Source: Lunatimonas lonarensis (GTDB lineage: Bacteria; Bacteroidota; Bacteroidia; Cytophagales; Cyclobacteriaceae). Taken from it: DNA of 64,000 bases. A program made the translations under genes and the position numbers. Numbering within the stretch: the first letter of the stretch is position 1; each line of letters starts with the position of its first letter. The stretch spans positions 19,447 through 83,446 of the forward strand of contig NZ_AQHR01000061.1 of assembly GCF_000390185.1 (NCBI RefSeq), read 5' to 3'. Below are positions 53,102 through 63,432 of this stretch, piece by piece. Under the pieces are notes generated by a model. It saw nothing but the letters and a program-made list of their open reading frames with translations. It had not been told where the DNA came from and did no database searches.

Positions 53102-53755
53102 ATGTTTAAATCATCCATTTTAGCCAGTTGCCTGATAGCCGCGTCTTCGTTAGGCTCTTTTGGTCAAAGCGACCAGCGGGCACAGACCATTTTAACCGAA
53201 GTTAGCGACCGATATAAACAGCTGAACGGTTTCAAAGCTACCTTTGAATACACCTACTCCACAGATTCGGATGGTGTCATACAGACCAACACCGGGGAGG
53301 TATCGGTAAAAGGAGACAAATACCGGCTTGAACTGGACGACCAGATTATTTACAACGACGGAAACACCGTATGGACTTATATCAAAACCAGTAAATACGA
53401 GGAAGTCACCATCAACAGCGTGGATAAGGATAGCGACGAGCTTACTCCATCAAACATCTATACCATTCATCAGAGAGGATATACAGCTAAACTGCTAGGG
53501 GAGAAAAATCTAGACCGTAGGCCGGTCTACGAGGTTTTACTGACCACAAACAAAAAGAACTCCCAAATAAAAGAGGTCAAACTTTACATCGAAAGAAACC
53601 AAAAAGATTTGATAGCCTGGGAGATCAAAGATGATGTCGGCGGTATATTCCTCTACAAGTTTAAGGAAGTGCGGAAAAACGAGCCGCTTCCTGACAACTA
53701 TTTTGTATTTGATTTCACCTCACATAGCAAAGTAGAGATCATCGACCTTAGATAA
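53102..53755 (+). CDS. LolA-like outer-membrane lipoprotein carrier
   Basis: The 217-residue product has a signal peptide cut after LGSFGQ, then a LolA/LolB fold: an N-terminal helix (AQTILTEVSDRYKQLNGFKATFEYTYS), then strands with GEVSVKGDKYRLELDDQIIYNDGNTVWTYIK. LolA ferries lipoproteins across the periplasm. Bacteroidota often place this gene right after ftsK, as here. A separate LolB is not seen, so it could combine both roles. Confidence 0.85.
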   Translation: MFKSSILASCLIAASSLGSFGQSDQRAQTILTEVSDRYKQLNGFKATFEYTYSTDSDGVIQTNTGEVSVKGDKYRLELDDQIIYNDGNTVWTYIKTSKYEEVTINSVDKDSDELTPSNIYTIHQRGYTAKLLGEKNLDRRPVYEVLLTTNKKNSQIKEVKLYIERNQKDLIAWEIKDDVGGIFLYKFKEVRKNEPLPDNYFVFDFTSHSKVEIIDLR

Positions 53756-53791
53756 TTCCTGTTTCTCCGTTTTTCCGCGCTTATAAAACTC

Positions 53792-54610
53792 ATGAACAAA
53801 AGCCAGCTAGTTGAACAGATTAGGCAAAAGCAATCCTATTTATGCGTGGGATTGGATCCTAGTCTGGAAAAAATTCCCTCCCATTTATTGAAAGAAAAGG
53901 ATCCGGTATTTGCGTTCAACAAAGTGATTATCGATGAAACTTTGGACTTTGCCGTTGCTTACAAACCCAACACGGCATTTTATGAAGCTTTGGGGCCGAG
54001 CGGCTGGGAGAGTCTGGAGAAAACGTTGGAATACCTGCCATCCTCCGTGCTAAAGATCGCTGATGCAAAGCGAGGTGATATCGGCAATACCTCTACCTTG
54101 TATGCAAAAGCATTCTTTGAAACACTAAAGGCAGACGCCATTACCGTAGCACCCTATATGGGAAAAGATAGTGTGGCCCCATTTTTGGAATTCGAAGGGA
54201 AGTGGGTCATTTTGTTGGCACTTACTTCCAATACAGGGAGTTTGGATTTTCAGCTTTTTCAGGATACGTCCGGCACACAATTGTTTGAAGAAGTATTGAA
54301 AAAGAGCCAGACCTGGGGTACCGTTGATAACCTAATGTATGTAGTTGGCGCTACCCGAGGCGAAAAGATTGCCGACGTTCGAAAAATCATCCCCGATCAC
54401 TTTCTGCTTGTACCGGGAGTCGGCGCACAGGGAGGTTCTCTACAGGATGTCGCCAAGTATGGGATGAATGATAACGTAGGTTTGTTGGTGAATTCCTCGA
54501 GGGGCATCCTATACGCCTCTTCCGGTGTTGATTTTGGCAAAGCTGCCAGGAACGAAGCCCATAAATTACAGGAGGAAATGGAACAAAGCCTCCAGGAATA
54601 TGGCAGGTAG
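53792..54610 (+). CDS. pyrF: Orotidine 5'-phosphate decarboxylase, subfamily 2
   Basis: PyrF makes UMP from OMP. The 272-residue product has [34 protein letters not shown] and the catalytic block [18 protein letters not shown], with the D-K-x-x-D core. [10 protein letters not shown] and the phosphate-binding [10 protein letters not shown] are also present. The length and the NTS insertion after the catalytic block place it in subfamily 2. It follows the lolA-like gene by 36 bp. Confidence 0.94.
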   Translation: MNKSQLVEQIRQKQSYLCVGLDPSLEKIPSHLLKEKDPVFAFNKVIIDETLDFAVAYKPNTAFYEALGPSGWESLEKTLEYLPSSVLKIADAKRGDIGNTSTLYAKAFFETLKADAITVAPYMGKDSVAPFLEFEGKWVILLALTSNTGSLDFQLFQDTSGTQLFEEVLKKSQTWGTVDNLMYVVGATRGEKIADVRKIIPDHFLLVPGVGAQGGSLQDVAKYGMNDNVGLLVNSSRGILYASSGVDFGKAARNEAHKLQEEMEQSLQEYGR

Positions 54611-54725
54611 CCCTGACCGAGACTCTTAGTATACACCTATTGATCGCGTCCCTTCTTTTTGAGTAAAGGGTTGCAATATTTATTTTTTTTCTATAATTTA
54701 ATCGTGTACTTTTAACGGATTTTTT

Positions 54726-56048
54726 ATGACTGCATTTAAGGAAGATTTCCTTCATTTGGTATGGAAATACCAATACTTCGACACGAGAAACTGTCTTTCA
54801 GAGGAAAACGCTGAAATACAGATCGTCAAGATTGGCTTTCAGAACCATCACGAAGGCCCTGATTTCAAGGAAGCGCATATCCGGATCGGTCAGGTAGACT
54901 ACCACGGTCACGTGGAGATCCACTTAAAATCCTCCGATTGGAAGGCCCACGATCACCAACAGGACCCCTCCTACAACAGCGTAATTCTGCACGTGGTCTG
55001 GGAACACGACATGCCAATACAACGGAAAGATGGAACAAGCATTCCTACGCTGGCTTTGCGCGGAAAGGTATTCTTGGATGTGGTACGTAACTACGAACGT
55101 CTTCTGGCATCCAGCCGCAAAATACTTTGCAGCGGCCAATTGGAAAGCATACCGGAAATACTGAAGTTTTCGATGTTGGAAAAATCGCTAATAGAGCGGC
55201 TTGAAGAAAAAAGCCAGCGGGTGCTGGACATGTTGGCCGAAAACAACCAAGATTGGGAAGAAACCACCTATCAATGGCTTTTTTGGAACTTCGGGTTTAA
55301 AACCAACCAACACGCTATGGTCAAACTCTCCAAGACAGTGCCCTACAAAATTCTAAAAAAGCACATGAACCAGCCATCTGCCCAAGAGGCGATCCTCTTT
55401 GGCCAAGCGGGATTTCTCGGATCCTACTCGGAGGGACTTTTCCCTATGGGTAACGCGGATGGATACGTGGACACCCTCGTTCGTGAATATCGTTTCTTTC
55501 AAAAAAAATACGGACTAAAGCCGGAGATTTATCCGTCCGAATGGCGATTCATGGGCGTAAGACCAGCCAACTATCCCACGATACGCCTGGCCCAACTCGC
55601 GGCAATAGTGGCACATGGCCCGAGCCTATTTTCTGCCGTGACTCAAGGCACATCGAGTCTAGCGGATTTTCATCAGTTTCTAGACCGACCCGTATCCCGA
55701 TACTGGCACAGGCACTATCACTTCGGTAAAGCCTCAGAAACCATCTCGAAGAGAAAAATAACCCCTTCTATACTGGCCTTGCTTGGCATGAATTTCATGG
55801 TACCCCTCTGGTTTGCCTATGGGAGATTCCTTGACAATTTCGATTGGCAGGAAAGGTGCTTTGCCTTCCTACAGGAGATTCCGGCTGAATCAAACAGCAT
55901 TATCGGCAACTTTGAAAGGATTCAATGGAAACCGTTACAGGCATTTGATTCGCAGGGTATGATGGGATTGTTTAACCATTACTGTAAGGAGAAAAGATGC
56001 CTTGATTGCAAGATTGGGCAGGCACTCCTTCGCCCTCAAAAAAAATGA
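54726..56048 (+). CDS. DUF2851 family protein
   Basis: The 440-residue product matches the Bacteroidota family DUF2851. It begins MTAFKEDFLHLVWKYQYFD and has the conserved block NHHEGPDFKEAHIRIGQVDYHGHVEIHLKSSDW (about 38-70), which resembles a metal-dependent beta fold with several acidic and histidine residues. A C-terminal cluster CKEKRCLDCKIGQALL has three cysteines. Function is unknown. It stands 115 bp after pyrF on the same strand. Confidence 0.85.
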   Translation: MTAFKEDFLHLVWKYQYFDTRNCLSEENAEIQIVKIGFQNHHEGPDFKEAHIRIGQVDYHGHVEIHLKSSDWKAHDHQQDPSYNSVILHVVWEHDMPIQRKDGTSIPTLALRGKVFLDVVRNYERLLASSRKILCSGQLESIPEILKFSMLEKSLIERLEEKSQRVLDMLAENNQDWEETTYQWLFWNFGFKTNQHAMVKLSKTVPYKILKKHMNQPSAQEAILFGQAGFLGSYSEGLFPMGNADGYVDTLVREYRFFQKKYGLKPEIYPSEWRFMGVRPANYPTIRLAQLAAIVAHGPSLFSAVTQGTSSLADFHQFLDRPVSRYWHRHYHFGKASETISKRKITPSILALLGMNFMVPLWFAYGRFLDNFDWQERCFAFLQEIPAESNSIIGNFERIQWKPLQAFDSQGMMGLFNHYCKEKRCLDCKIGQALLRPQKK

Positions 56049-56050
56049 AT

Positions 56051-56082
56051 TTTGGTAACAACCTAGTTTTGCCGTAATTTTG
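56051..56082 (+). promoter_or_regulatory. Promoter upstream of the sugar acetyltransferase gene
   Basis: TTTG at 56051-56054 is followed after exactly 20 bases by TAATTTTG at 56075-56082, a full Bacteroidota promoter. The transcript would start near 56088, leaving a leader of about 130 bases before the ATG at 56219. The leader shows no structure I recognise. Confidence 0.65.
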
Positions 56083-56218
56083 CCTTTCGGAATTCATTCG
56101 GCTCTGAAAAAAACAGGCGAGATGGATGAGTGCAAAAACAGGAATTAGAACCAACTGATGGACTCTCCAGATAACCGGAGTGAGTATAGGCCCGGAGACG
56201 AACTACTGATACAAATAA

Positions 56219-56854
56219 ATGGAAAAGCCCGTAATTATCCTAGGAGCAAAGGGAATCGCTCACCCGGCACTGGAAATCTTCAACAGCCACAATGTGATCG
56301 TATACGGCTTTTTGGACGAGGACGCATCTCTGCACCAAAAAGAAATCAACCACGTTTCTGTACTGGGCAGCACGGAGGACGACGGTTTTCTTAAGCTTAT
56401 TGGAAAAAAGTGCGAGGCCTTTGTAGCCGTAGATGATCCAACCTACAGAAAGTACTTGGTAAAGCTACTCAATGAACGGCGAAAAATGCAACCCATCAAT
56501 GCCGTGCATAAAACAGCTTACATTTCTACAGACGCTGCCATCGGCCATGGTAATTTCATCAACGGCAAGGTAAGCCTAGGAGCAGGTGCTTCGGTTGGAA
56601 GCCACTGCATTTTCCATTCAGGTGCCGTCTTGGAACACCTGGTTGAGGTGGGAGATTATGTTCAGGTAGGGGCAGGAAGTATCATCAATTCCGGGGTAAA
56701 GATTGGAGAGGGAGCATTTATCGGATCTGGTGCCATCATCGTCTCAGGCGTAAAGATCGGAAAAAACGCCCGGGTGGGTGCAGGATCTCTGGTGATTGCC
56801 GATGTGGAAGAAGACACCACGGTTTTTGGTAATCCCGCTAAAAAATTAGATTAA
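56219..56854 (+). CDS. NeuD/PglD-like sugar O- or N-acetyltransferase
   Basis: The 211-residue product has a PglD-type N-terminal nucleotide-sugar-binding fold (VIILGAKGIAHPALEIFNS, then YGFLDED). A left-handed beta-helix of hexapeptide repeats follows: IGHGNFINGKVSLGAGASVGSHC, VEVGDYVQVGAGSIINSGVKIGEG and VKIGKNARVGAGSLV, with the family histidines. It would acetylate a sugar nucleotide in surface glycan synthesis. It is isolated from other glycan genes here. trhO follows 61 bp downstream. Confidence 0.87.
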   Translation: MEKPVIILGAKGIAHPALEIFNSHNVIVYGFLDEDASLHQKEINHVSVLGSTEDDGFLKLIGKKCEAFVAVDDPTYRKYLVKLLNERRKMQPINAVHKTAYISTDAAIGHGNFINGKVSLGAGASVGSHCIFHSGAVLEHLVEVGDYVQVGAGSIINSGVKIGEGAFIGSGAIIVSGVKIGKNARVGAGSLVIADVEEDTTVFGNPAKKLD

Positions 56855-56915
56855 AATCACATATGTGCGTTCAATAAATTCACCAAAACACCCTGCTTGA
56901 AACAGGGCTTAGGTT

Positions 56916-57905
56916 ATGGAAGACGAAAAATACCTTATTCTGCTTTATTATTGCTATGCGGACATCCAAGACCCAGAGGCATACCGCGAAGAGCACCATC
57001 TATTTTGTATTGAAAACAACATCAGGGGCCGGATCATAATCTCCTCCGAAGGACTAAACGGGACAGTTTCCGGACTGGAATCTGACTGCCATCGGTACAT
57101 GGAGTACATCAAATCGGATACACGGTTTGCCGATACCGAGTTCAAGATAGACATGCATGACCGACATGCATTTGCAAAAATCCACGTAAGGGCAAAAGAT
57201 GAAATCGTGCACTCAGGTTTACGGCACCTGAATCCCCGCAAAAAGACTGGAAAGCACCTCGAGCCCCTGGAGTTCCGGGCTATGAAAGATCAAGATGATG
57301 TGGTGATTTTGGATGTGAGGTCTGACTATGAGCACAAATTGGGGCATTTCAAGAATGCGCTACGACTGGACATAGAAAACTTCAGGGATTTTCCCGAAAA
57401 GGTCAAAGAGCTGGAACACCTTAAAAACAAAAAAATACTCACCTACTGTACCGGCGGGATAAAATGTGAAAAAGCCTCTGCCTTTTTGCTGGAACAGGGT
57501 TTCGAGGATGTGTATCAATTACACGGAGGCATCATCAAATACGGCATGGAAGCCGGGGGTGAAGACTTTGAAGGAAAGTGTTATGTTTTTGACAATCGGG
57601 TGGCGGTGGATGTCAATACGATCAACCCGACCGTTGTCTCTACCTGTCACATATGCGGCACCAAATGCGACCGAATGGTAAATTGTGCAAATCCGGTGTG
57701 CAATATCCACGTACCGATTTGTGAGTCCTGTGGATGGGAATACCAAGGAGCCTGCTCCTCGGAGTGCATTGATCATCCAGAAAAACGGCCATATGACGGC
57801 ACCGGTTATTACCAGAAAAACACGGTAGGCTACAATCCTTACAAGGGATTTTACCGGAAGTCCGAAAAGCAACCCAGTCCCTGTCAGGCCGATGATAATT
57901 CCTGA
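56916..57905 (+). CDS. trhO: tRNA uridine hydroxylase TrhO (rhodanese family)
   Basis: TrhO installs 5-hydroxyuridine at the tRNA wobble position. The 329-residue product has the acylphosphatase-like N-terminal domain with IIISSEGLNGTVSG, then a rhodanese domain with the active-site loop TYCTGGIKCEKASAFL, whose cysteine is C184 or so. A C-terminal zinc-like cysteine cluster (CHICGTKCDRMVNCANPVC, CESCGWEYQGACSSEC) completes it. It overlaps the nucleoside phosphorylase gene by 14 bp. Confidence 0.93.
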   Translation: MEDEKYLILLYYCYADIQDPEAYREEHHLFCIENNIRGRIIISSEGLNGTVSGLESDCHRYMEYIKSDTRFADTEFKIDMHDRHAFAKIHVRAKDEIVHSGLRHLNPRKKTGKHLEPLEFRAMKDQDDVVILDVRSDYEHKLGHFKNALRLDIENFRDFPEKVKELEHLKNKKILTYCTGGIKCEKASAFLLEQGFEDVYQLHGGIIKYGMEAGGEDFEGKCYVFDNRVAVDVNTINPTVVSTCHICGTKCDRMVNCANPVCNIHVPICESCGWEYQGACSSECIDHPEKRPYDGTGYYQKNTVGYNPYKGFYRKSEKQPSPCQADDNS

Positions 57906-58746
57906 GTCCGAGCTCATCATCAATAGCGACGGAAGTATCTACCACCTGCATCTGAAGCCGGAACACCTCTCCGATCGGATCATCACCGTCGGAGATCCCG
58001 ATCGTGTTCCCATGGTATCGCAGTATTTTGAAGAAATCGTATATACTGGCAGGAAACGGGAGTTTGTCACACACACCGGATATTATAAGGGAAAGCTTCT
58101 TTCGGTAATCAGCACTGGCATGGGAACCGACAACATTGAAATTCTCATGACGGAACTAGATGCGCTGGTTAACGTAGACCTGCAAACCCGTATACCTAAG
58201 CCAGCGCATACTACCCTAAAAATCGTCAGGGTAGGTACTTCCGGAAGTATGCAATTGGGTCTCCCGGTAGATAGCCTATTAGCATCCTCGTATGGCGTGG
58301 GCTTGGATTCCCTTATGACGTTTTATCCAATCAGCTACGACTCCAACGAGAAATCCATTGCTTCCAAGGTGCAGGCCAGGCTCAAATTACCTTTTGTCCC
58401 CTACTGTGTCAAAGGTTCCGAATTCCTGATAGATCGGTTGGCGAAGGACCTTCGGCAGGGCATAACCGTGACCTGTCCGGGCTTTTTTGCGCCGCAAGGA
58501 CGCGAGGTTCGCATCAAACCCGCCCTCCCGGACATGATGACGACCTTATCAGAATTGTCGTTCGAAGAAGGTACACTAACTAACTTTGAAATGGAAACTG
58601 CCGGCTACTATGCGATGGGCCGCCTACTTGGACACGAGGTGCTGAGCTTGAATGCCATTGTGGCCAACCGAGTTGAGAAAACTTTTTCCCAAAATGCGGA
58701 TGAGGTAGTGAACAGACTCATTTTATACGCCTTGGAAAATTTTTAA
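57892..58746 (+). CDS. Uridine phosphorylase-like nucleoside phosphorylase
   Basis: The 284-residue product has the PNP_UDP family start IITVGDPDRVPMVSQYF, the block TGMGTDNIEILMTEL, RVGTSGSMQ for phosphate binding, and FEMETAGYYAMGRLLGHE for ribose and base contacts. It cleaves a nucleoside with phosphate. Similarity is highest to the uridine-phosphorylase side, but substrate choice cannot be proved. The ATG lies within the end of trhO. Confidence 0.9.
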   Translation: MIIPESELIINSDGSIYHLHLKPEHLSDRIITVGDPDRVPMVSQYFEEIVYTGRKREFVTHTGYYKGKLLSVISTGMGTDNIEILMTELDALVNVDLQTRIPKPAHTTLKIVRVGTSGSMQLGLPVDSLLASSYGVGLDSLMTFYPISYDSNEKSIASKVQARLKLPFVPYCVKGSEFLIDRLAKDLRQGITVTCPGFFAPQGREVRIKPALPDMMTTLSELSFEEGTLTNFEMETAGYYAMGRLLGHEVLSLNAIVANRVEKTFSQNADEVVNRLILYALENF

Positions 58747-58858
58747 CTGTCACACTGACATATATTTTCACCTTTCCTTTTAGCTATTCACCGTTCATCC
58801 CGCTGCATTTTTTCTTCACATAAAAGCCAAGGAGCAAGGGCCAGGCGGCATATTAATT

Positions 58859-58872
58859 GTATATACATATAC
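58859..58872. repeat. Small palindrome upstream of the TonB receptor gene
   Basis: GTATAT-AC-ATATAC is a perfect inverted repeat 158 bases before the start codon. ACACCGA occurs close to it and again near 58908. It could be an operator, but there is no named match. Confidence 0.35.
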
Positions 58873-59029
58873 ACCGAACAATTTGATTTATAAGGTGTTC
58901 TAATTTTACACCGAGGTTAGTCAAGCGACTTCTGCCGATGGAAATTCGCAACAGAACCTCCCAAAGAACACTCTTTAGAAGCCAGCCGATTAGCTGTTGT
59001 TCCTTCTGTGTAGCCAAAATTTTAATGCC

Positions 59030-61453
59030 ATGACTAGATTTACGTGTACTTTCCTCCTTTTTTTAACCCTATTTCATGCCCAAGCCCAAGACATCTCCCT
59101 GCAAGGAAAAGTGACCGAAGAAAGTACCGGTCAAGGGTTGGAGTTTGCAAATGTAGCCCTGCTATCGCAATCAGATTCCTCCGTTATCGCTGGCGGAATG
59201 ACCGATTTGGACGGGAGCTTTGATTTCGTATCCAAACCCGGTCAATATATCCTTCGGGTAGGGTTTATCGGCTACGACACTCACTTCCAAAACCTCATGC
59301 TGGGAGAGCGTAGAACGGTGAATTTGGGCAATATCTCGCTTCGATCCGATGCCGCAAACCTACAGGAGGTAGTAGTAGAGGGTGTCAATTCCATCTTTGA
59401 ATCCGACATAGATAAGAGAAGATACGATGTAGAAAATAGCGTAGTAGCGGAGGGCGCCACCGCCTCCGAACTGTTGGAAACCTTACCTTCTATACAAGTA
59501 GATGACGAGGGGGGGATAAGTATGCGGGGAAGTGGCGATATTTTGATCTACATCAATGGCCGGCCGTCAAATCTATCCGGAGACGATGCCGAATCTATCC
59601 TGGCCCAATTCCCGGCAAACAGCATAAAAAGTGTGGAATTGATCACCAACCCCTCCTCTCGGTACGATGCCGCCGGTGTGGGGGGGATCATCAACATCAT
59701 ACTCAAGAAAAACGAAAAAACGGGGCTAAATGGGCAAGTAAATGTATCCGCAGGCACAAGAGACAAATACAATGCTGGAGTAAACCTCAATTACGGTGCC
59801 GGCAAAGTCAACTACTATGCGGCTTACAATTACCAAAACAGAAGGATGTTTAGAGAGTCAGACGCATTTCGCGAAAACCGGATAATTGGCGTTTCTCCAT
59901 TCCTAGATCAAGATTCCTATGGTGAAAGTGTGGACATCAACCACCTGCTGAGGGGAGGTATAGACTACAATATCAATGAAAACCAAACCATAGGTTTTTA
60001 CGCCCAAGGTAATTTCCGAGACCGAACTGGATTCAACAACCTCAATCAGCGCAGCCTCAACAGCCTAAATCGACAGGACAGCCTGTTTGTTAGAAACCAA
60101 AATGACACCAGGGAAAGCTTTAATGCTGAAACCGGCATAACCTATAACTGGGATATCGATACATTGGGACAACGGCTTTTCACCTCCGTATCCTACTCCA
60201 GAGACGAACGCACCCAAATAGAAAATTACGAGCAATTGTTTTTCAATGAATCAAACGAAGCCGTACCTGCAAACAATCTGCAGCAGATCAACACCGTACC
60301 ACAGACGAGCGACCTCTACGTACTTCAGCTGGATTACATCAAGCCATTTCGAGATTGGGGTAGCCTAGAAACCGGATTGAAGGGTACATTCTCTCTCTGG
60401 GATCGGAGTCAGGAATTTATGCAGGGCGACCAAAACAACGCATTCATCCCAACACCCATTGACTCCATCAGCGACGGCTTTATCTTTAACGAGGATGTAT
60501 ATGCCGCCTACATGAGTTATCGCAACCGGGTCGGCAAAGTAGGTTTCCAAGGGGGTCTTCGGGGCGAATACACCGAGACGACCGGCACGCAAGCAAGCAG
60601 ATCAGAACCCTTCATCAATAATTACTTCAACCTGTTTCCGAGCCTGTACCTATCCTATGAGTTGGGCCAGGAGCATGAATTTACCGCGAACTACAGCCGA
60701 AGAATCAGCAGGCCCAACATGTGGTCGCTATCACCTCTGTATCAGGTGCGTGATTTGTTGAATCTAAGCGTGGGTAATCCTTTTCTACAGCCCGAATTTA
60801 CCAATAGCTATGAGTTTGGCTACATGAAGGGGTTTGAGAAATTCCTTTTTAACGCAACAGTATACCACCGAGCCTCTACCAACGTACATACCCGGGTCAT
60901 TCGCTTGACAGATAACAATGTAGCCATCCAAACCCGAGAAAATGCACTGCGCAGAAATGCTACCGGACTGGAAGTCATCAACCAAATGCAGTTGACCAAC
61001 TGGTGGGATGCCACCGTATCCGGCAACTTCTTTTATTCGGAAATCATTGGCGATAACATAGAACAGGGCTTCAACAACAGTAACTACAGTTGGACGGTCA
61101 GTTTGCTCTCCAACATGGCCATTCCCAATCTGTTCACCTTTCAGGTACAAGGAAACTACCGGGGTCCGATCGTGCTGCCACAGGGACAAATCGAGCCTTT
61201 TTGGGGATTGAATGCAGGTATTCGGAAAAACATCATGAATGATAAAGGCACAATCAGTGTTAACGTAAGTGATATCTTCAATACGCGAATCTTCCGGATC
61301 ACCAACGAAGACAACCGATTCGTACAAGAGCGGGTGTTCAACCGGGAAACCCGCATAGGGACCATCGCCTTTTCATATCGGTTCGGTGGATTTAAAGAAA
61401 AAAGAAACGGCAGGGAAAGTCGGGATGACGACTTTGATGACGGTGATTTCTAA
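59030..61453 (+). CDS. TonB-dependent receptor family protein with outer-membrane beta-barrel
   Basis: I choose the ATG at 59030 (807 residues), which starts a signal peptide cut near HAQAQ; an upstream TTG is less likely. The order is a carboxypeptidase-regulatory-like domain (about 25-110: LQGKVTEESTGQGLEFANVALL), a plug with ILIYINGRPSNLSGDDAESIL and SRYDAAGVGGIINIILKK, then a long barrel of the OMP_b-brl_3 type. These receptors differ from classical SusC. The ligand is unknown, and no SusD partner is adjacent. The gene ends in an acidic tail (DDDFDDGDF). Confidence 0.88.
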   Translation: MTRFTCTFLLFLTLFHAQAQDISLQGKVTEESTGQGLEFANVALLSQSDSSVIAGGMTDLDGSFDFVSKPGQYILRVGFIGYDTHFQNLMLGERRTVNLGNISLRSDAANLQEVVVEGVNSIFESDIDKRRYDVENSVVAEGATASELLETLPSIQVDDEGGISMRGSGDILIYINGRPSNLSGDDAESILAQFPANSIKSVELITNPSSRYDAAGVGGIINIILKKNEKTGLNGQVNVSAGTRDKYNAGVNLNYGAGKVNYYAAYNYQNRRMFRESDAFRENRIIGVSPFLDQDSYGESVDINHLLRGGIDYNINENQTIGFYAQGNFRDRTGFNNLNQRSLNSLNRQDSLFVRNQNDTRESFNAETGITYNWDIDTLGQRLFTSVSYSRDERTQIENYEQLFFNESNEAVPANNLQQINTVPQTSDLYVLQLDYIKPFRDWGSLETGLKGTFSLWDRSQEFMQGDQNNAFIPTPIDSISDGFIFNEDVYAAYMSYRNRVGKVGFQGGLRGEYTETTGTQASRSEPFINNYFNLFPSLYLSYELGQEHEFTANYSRRISRPNMWSLSPLYQVRDLLNLSVGNPFLQPEFTNSYEFGYMKGFEKFLFNATVYHRASTNVHTRVIRLTDNNVAIQTRENALRRNATGLEVINQMQLTNWWDATVSGNFFYSEIIGDNIEQGFNNSNYSWTVSLLSNMAIPNLFTFQVQGNYRGPIVLPQGQIEPFWGLNAGIRKNIMNDKGTISVNVSDIFNTRIFRITNEDNRFVQERVFNRETRIGTIAFSYRFGGFKEKRNGRESRDDDFDDGDF

Positions 61454-61476
61454 ATAGGATCGTAGGTAACTAGAAG

Positions 61477-61510
61477 GAACTGGAAGGATTCAATCTATCC
61501 CTTCCAGTTC
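61477..61510. repeat. Hairpin over the stop codon of the ABC-F gene
   Basis: GAACTGGAAGG (61477-61487) and CCTTCCAGTTC (61500-61510) are perfect 11-base arms enclosing the ABC-F stop at 61490-61492. There is no T tract. It lies between convergent genes. Confidence 0.7.
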
Positions 61511-63388
61511 ACTTAGCTCGAGCCATCGTAGTTCGAGCGTGCCAAGCTCATGCTCTATCTCTTCTATTTCCTTAGATAATCGAAGTATCAATTCATGGTC
61601 TGCACCTGCCAAACTCAGTTCTGAGACCAACGATTCCTTTCTTTTCTCTAAATCTTCCAGGGATTCATTTAACTGGGCAAACTCCTTGACTTCTTTAAAG
61701 GATGCCTTTCGGGCTGCCGATTTCACTTCAGTGGCCGATTCAACCGCTGCAGGGCGCTTTACTTCGACCTTTGGTTCTTTGGCCTCGGTCTTTTTTTCCT
61801 TCTCATACTCCCTCAAATCAGTGTAATTTCCGGGAAAATCACTGATCATTCCATCACCCTCAAAAACGAAAATATGCTCCACAAGCCTATCCATAAAGTA
61901 ACGATCGTGGGATACGATAAGTAGGCAACCGGGAAATTGATCCAAAAAATCCTCCAGCGTATTCAGGGTAACGAGGTCCAGGTCATTGGTAGGTTCATCC
62001 AAAATCAGAAAATTGGGGCTTTTGATCAGCACCATCAACAACTGAAGGCGTCGGCGCTCTCCACCGCTCAACTTGCCGACGGGTGTATATTGCTGTTTGG
62101 GAGGAAACCCGAATTGTGTTAAAAATTGGCTTACCGAAATGGTACTCCCCCCTGCCAGGGTCACTACCTCCGCCACATCCTTGACGATATCGATCAATTT
62201 TTTGGCATCATCAAAGGCCGTCTCCTCTTGCCGATAATAGCCAAAAGAAGTAGTTTCTCCCACACTGATTACACCACTGTCCGGTTTGATCTCCCCCATC
62301 AACAACTTCAAAAAGGTGGTTTTCCCCGCACCATTCGGGCCAACAATGCCGATTCGATCCCCCCGTTTGAAGGTATAACTGAACTTATCCAAAATCAGCT
62401 TGTCTTCGTAGGATTTGGACAGATCCTCTATTTCGATGATTTTCTTACCAAGGCGGCTCGTTTTTACCTCTAAGGTAACCTCCCGATCATCCTTCTTTCG
62501 AAATGCCCTTTCCTTGGTGGCTTCAAAAGCATCTACGCGATACTTGGCTTTTGTGCCTCGGGCTTTTGGTTGCCGCCGTATCCAATCCAGCTCTTTCTTG
62601 TACAGACTCTTTGCCTTTTCCTGCTCGGAAAGCTCTACCTGCTTTCGCTCCTCTTTTTTCTCCAAAAAATAACTGTAACTCCCTGCGTACCTAAAAATTC
62701 GTCCCCCATCCAGCTCAAGGATTTGGTTGGTTACCTTTTCCAGAAAATACCGATCATGGGTCACCATCAAAAGAGACAGGTTAGCTTTGGATAAGTATTC
62801 CTCCAGCCATTCGATGGTCTCAAGGTCTAAGTGGTTGGTTGGTTCATCCAATAACATCAAATCGGGACGCTCCAGAATGGCCTTGGCAAGTGCTACCCGT
62901 TTTCTCTGCCCCCCGCTGAGTTCACCTACGAAAACTCCCGTATCATGTATTCCAAGTTTGCCCAGTACTTCATTTACCTGTGACTCATAATCCCAGGCTT
63001 GGAGGGCATCCATCCTTTCAAAAATCGACTGAAGCCTTTCTTGATTATCTTCGCCACGCTGGGAAGCCAGCATCTCGTGCTGATATTCTTTGACCACCTG
63101 TAGGGTCTCATTGGTGGTATCCTCAAAAATGGCCTGCAAAACCGTCAAGCCTGTACCAAACACAGGATTTTGATTGACATAGGAAACCTTGACGTGCTGT
63201 TTGACGGCAACATTGCCTTCGTCAGCCACCTCACTTCCCATGATTATTTTCATGAGAGTGGATTTCCCGGCACCATTAATCCCAACTAGGGCAACCTTCT
63301 GCCCTTGATCAATTCCAAACGAAATTTGCTGAAAGAGCATCCGCTCCCCGTAGGCTTTAGTCAGGCCTTCAACTGATAGGTAATTCAT
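61490..63388 (-). CDS. ABC-F family ATPase, Uup-like
   Basis: ABC-F proteins are soluble twin ATPases that act on the ribosome or DNA and are not transporters. The 632-residue product has two complete nucleotide domains. The first has GINGAGKST, LSGGQRKR and LLDEPTNHLD; the second has GPNGAGKTT, LSGGERRR and LILDEPTNDLD. A linker lies between, and a C-terminal coiled coil (about 560-632: KEVKEFAQLNESLEDLEKRKESL) marks the Uup subtype. It is separated from the next minus-strand gene by 44 bp. Confidence 0.93.
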   Translation of the reverse strand: MNYLSVEGLTKAYGERMLFQQISFGIDQGQKVALVGINGAGKSTLMKIIMGSEVADEGNVAVKQHVKVSYVNQNPVFGTGLTVLQAIFEDTTNETLQVVKEYQHEMLASQRGEDNQERLQSIFERMDALQAWDYESQVNEVLGKLGIHDTGVFVGELSGGQRKRVALAKAILERPDLMLLDEPTNHLDLETIEWLEEYLSKANLSLLMVTHDRYFLEKVTNQILELDGGRIFRYAGSYSYFLEKKEERKQVELSEQEKAKSLYKKELDWIRRQPKARGTKAKYRVDAFEATKERAFRKKDDREVTLEVKTSRLGKKIIEIEDLSKSYEDKLILDKFSYTFKRGDRIGIVGPNGAGKTTFLKLLMGEIKPDSGVISVGETTSFGYYRQEETAFDDAKKLIDIVKDVAEVVTLAGGSTISVSQFLTQFGFPPKQQYTPVGKLSGGERRRLQLLMVLIKSPNFLILDEPTNDLDLVTLNTLEDFLDQFPGCLLIVSHDRYFMDRLVEHIFVFEGDGMISDFPGNYTDLREYEKEKKTEAKEPKVEVKRPAAVESATEVKSAARKASFKEVKEFAQLNESLEDLEKRKESLVSELSLAGADHELILRLSKEIEEIEHELGTLELRWLELSELEGID

Positions 63389-63432
63389 GCATCAAAATTA
63401 CCAAAACTTTCTCAGCAATCCCGTTTACCTTC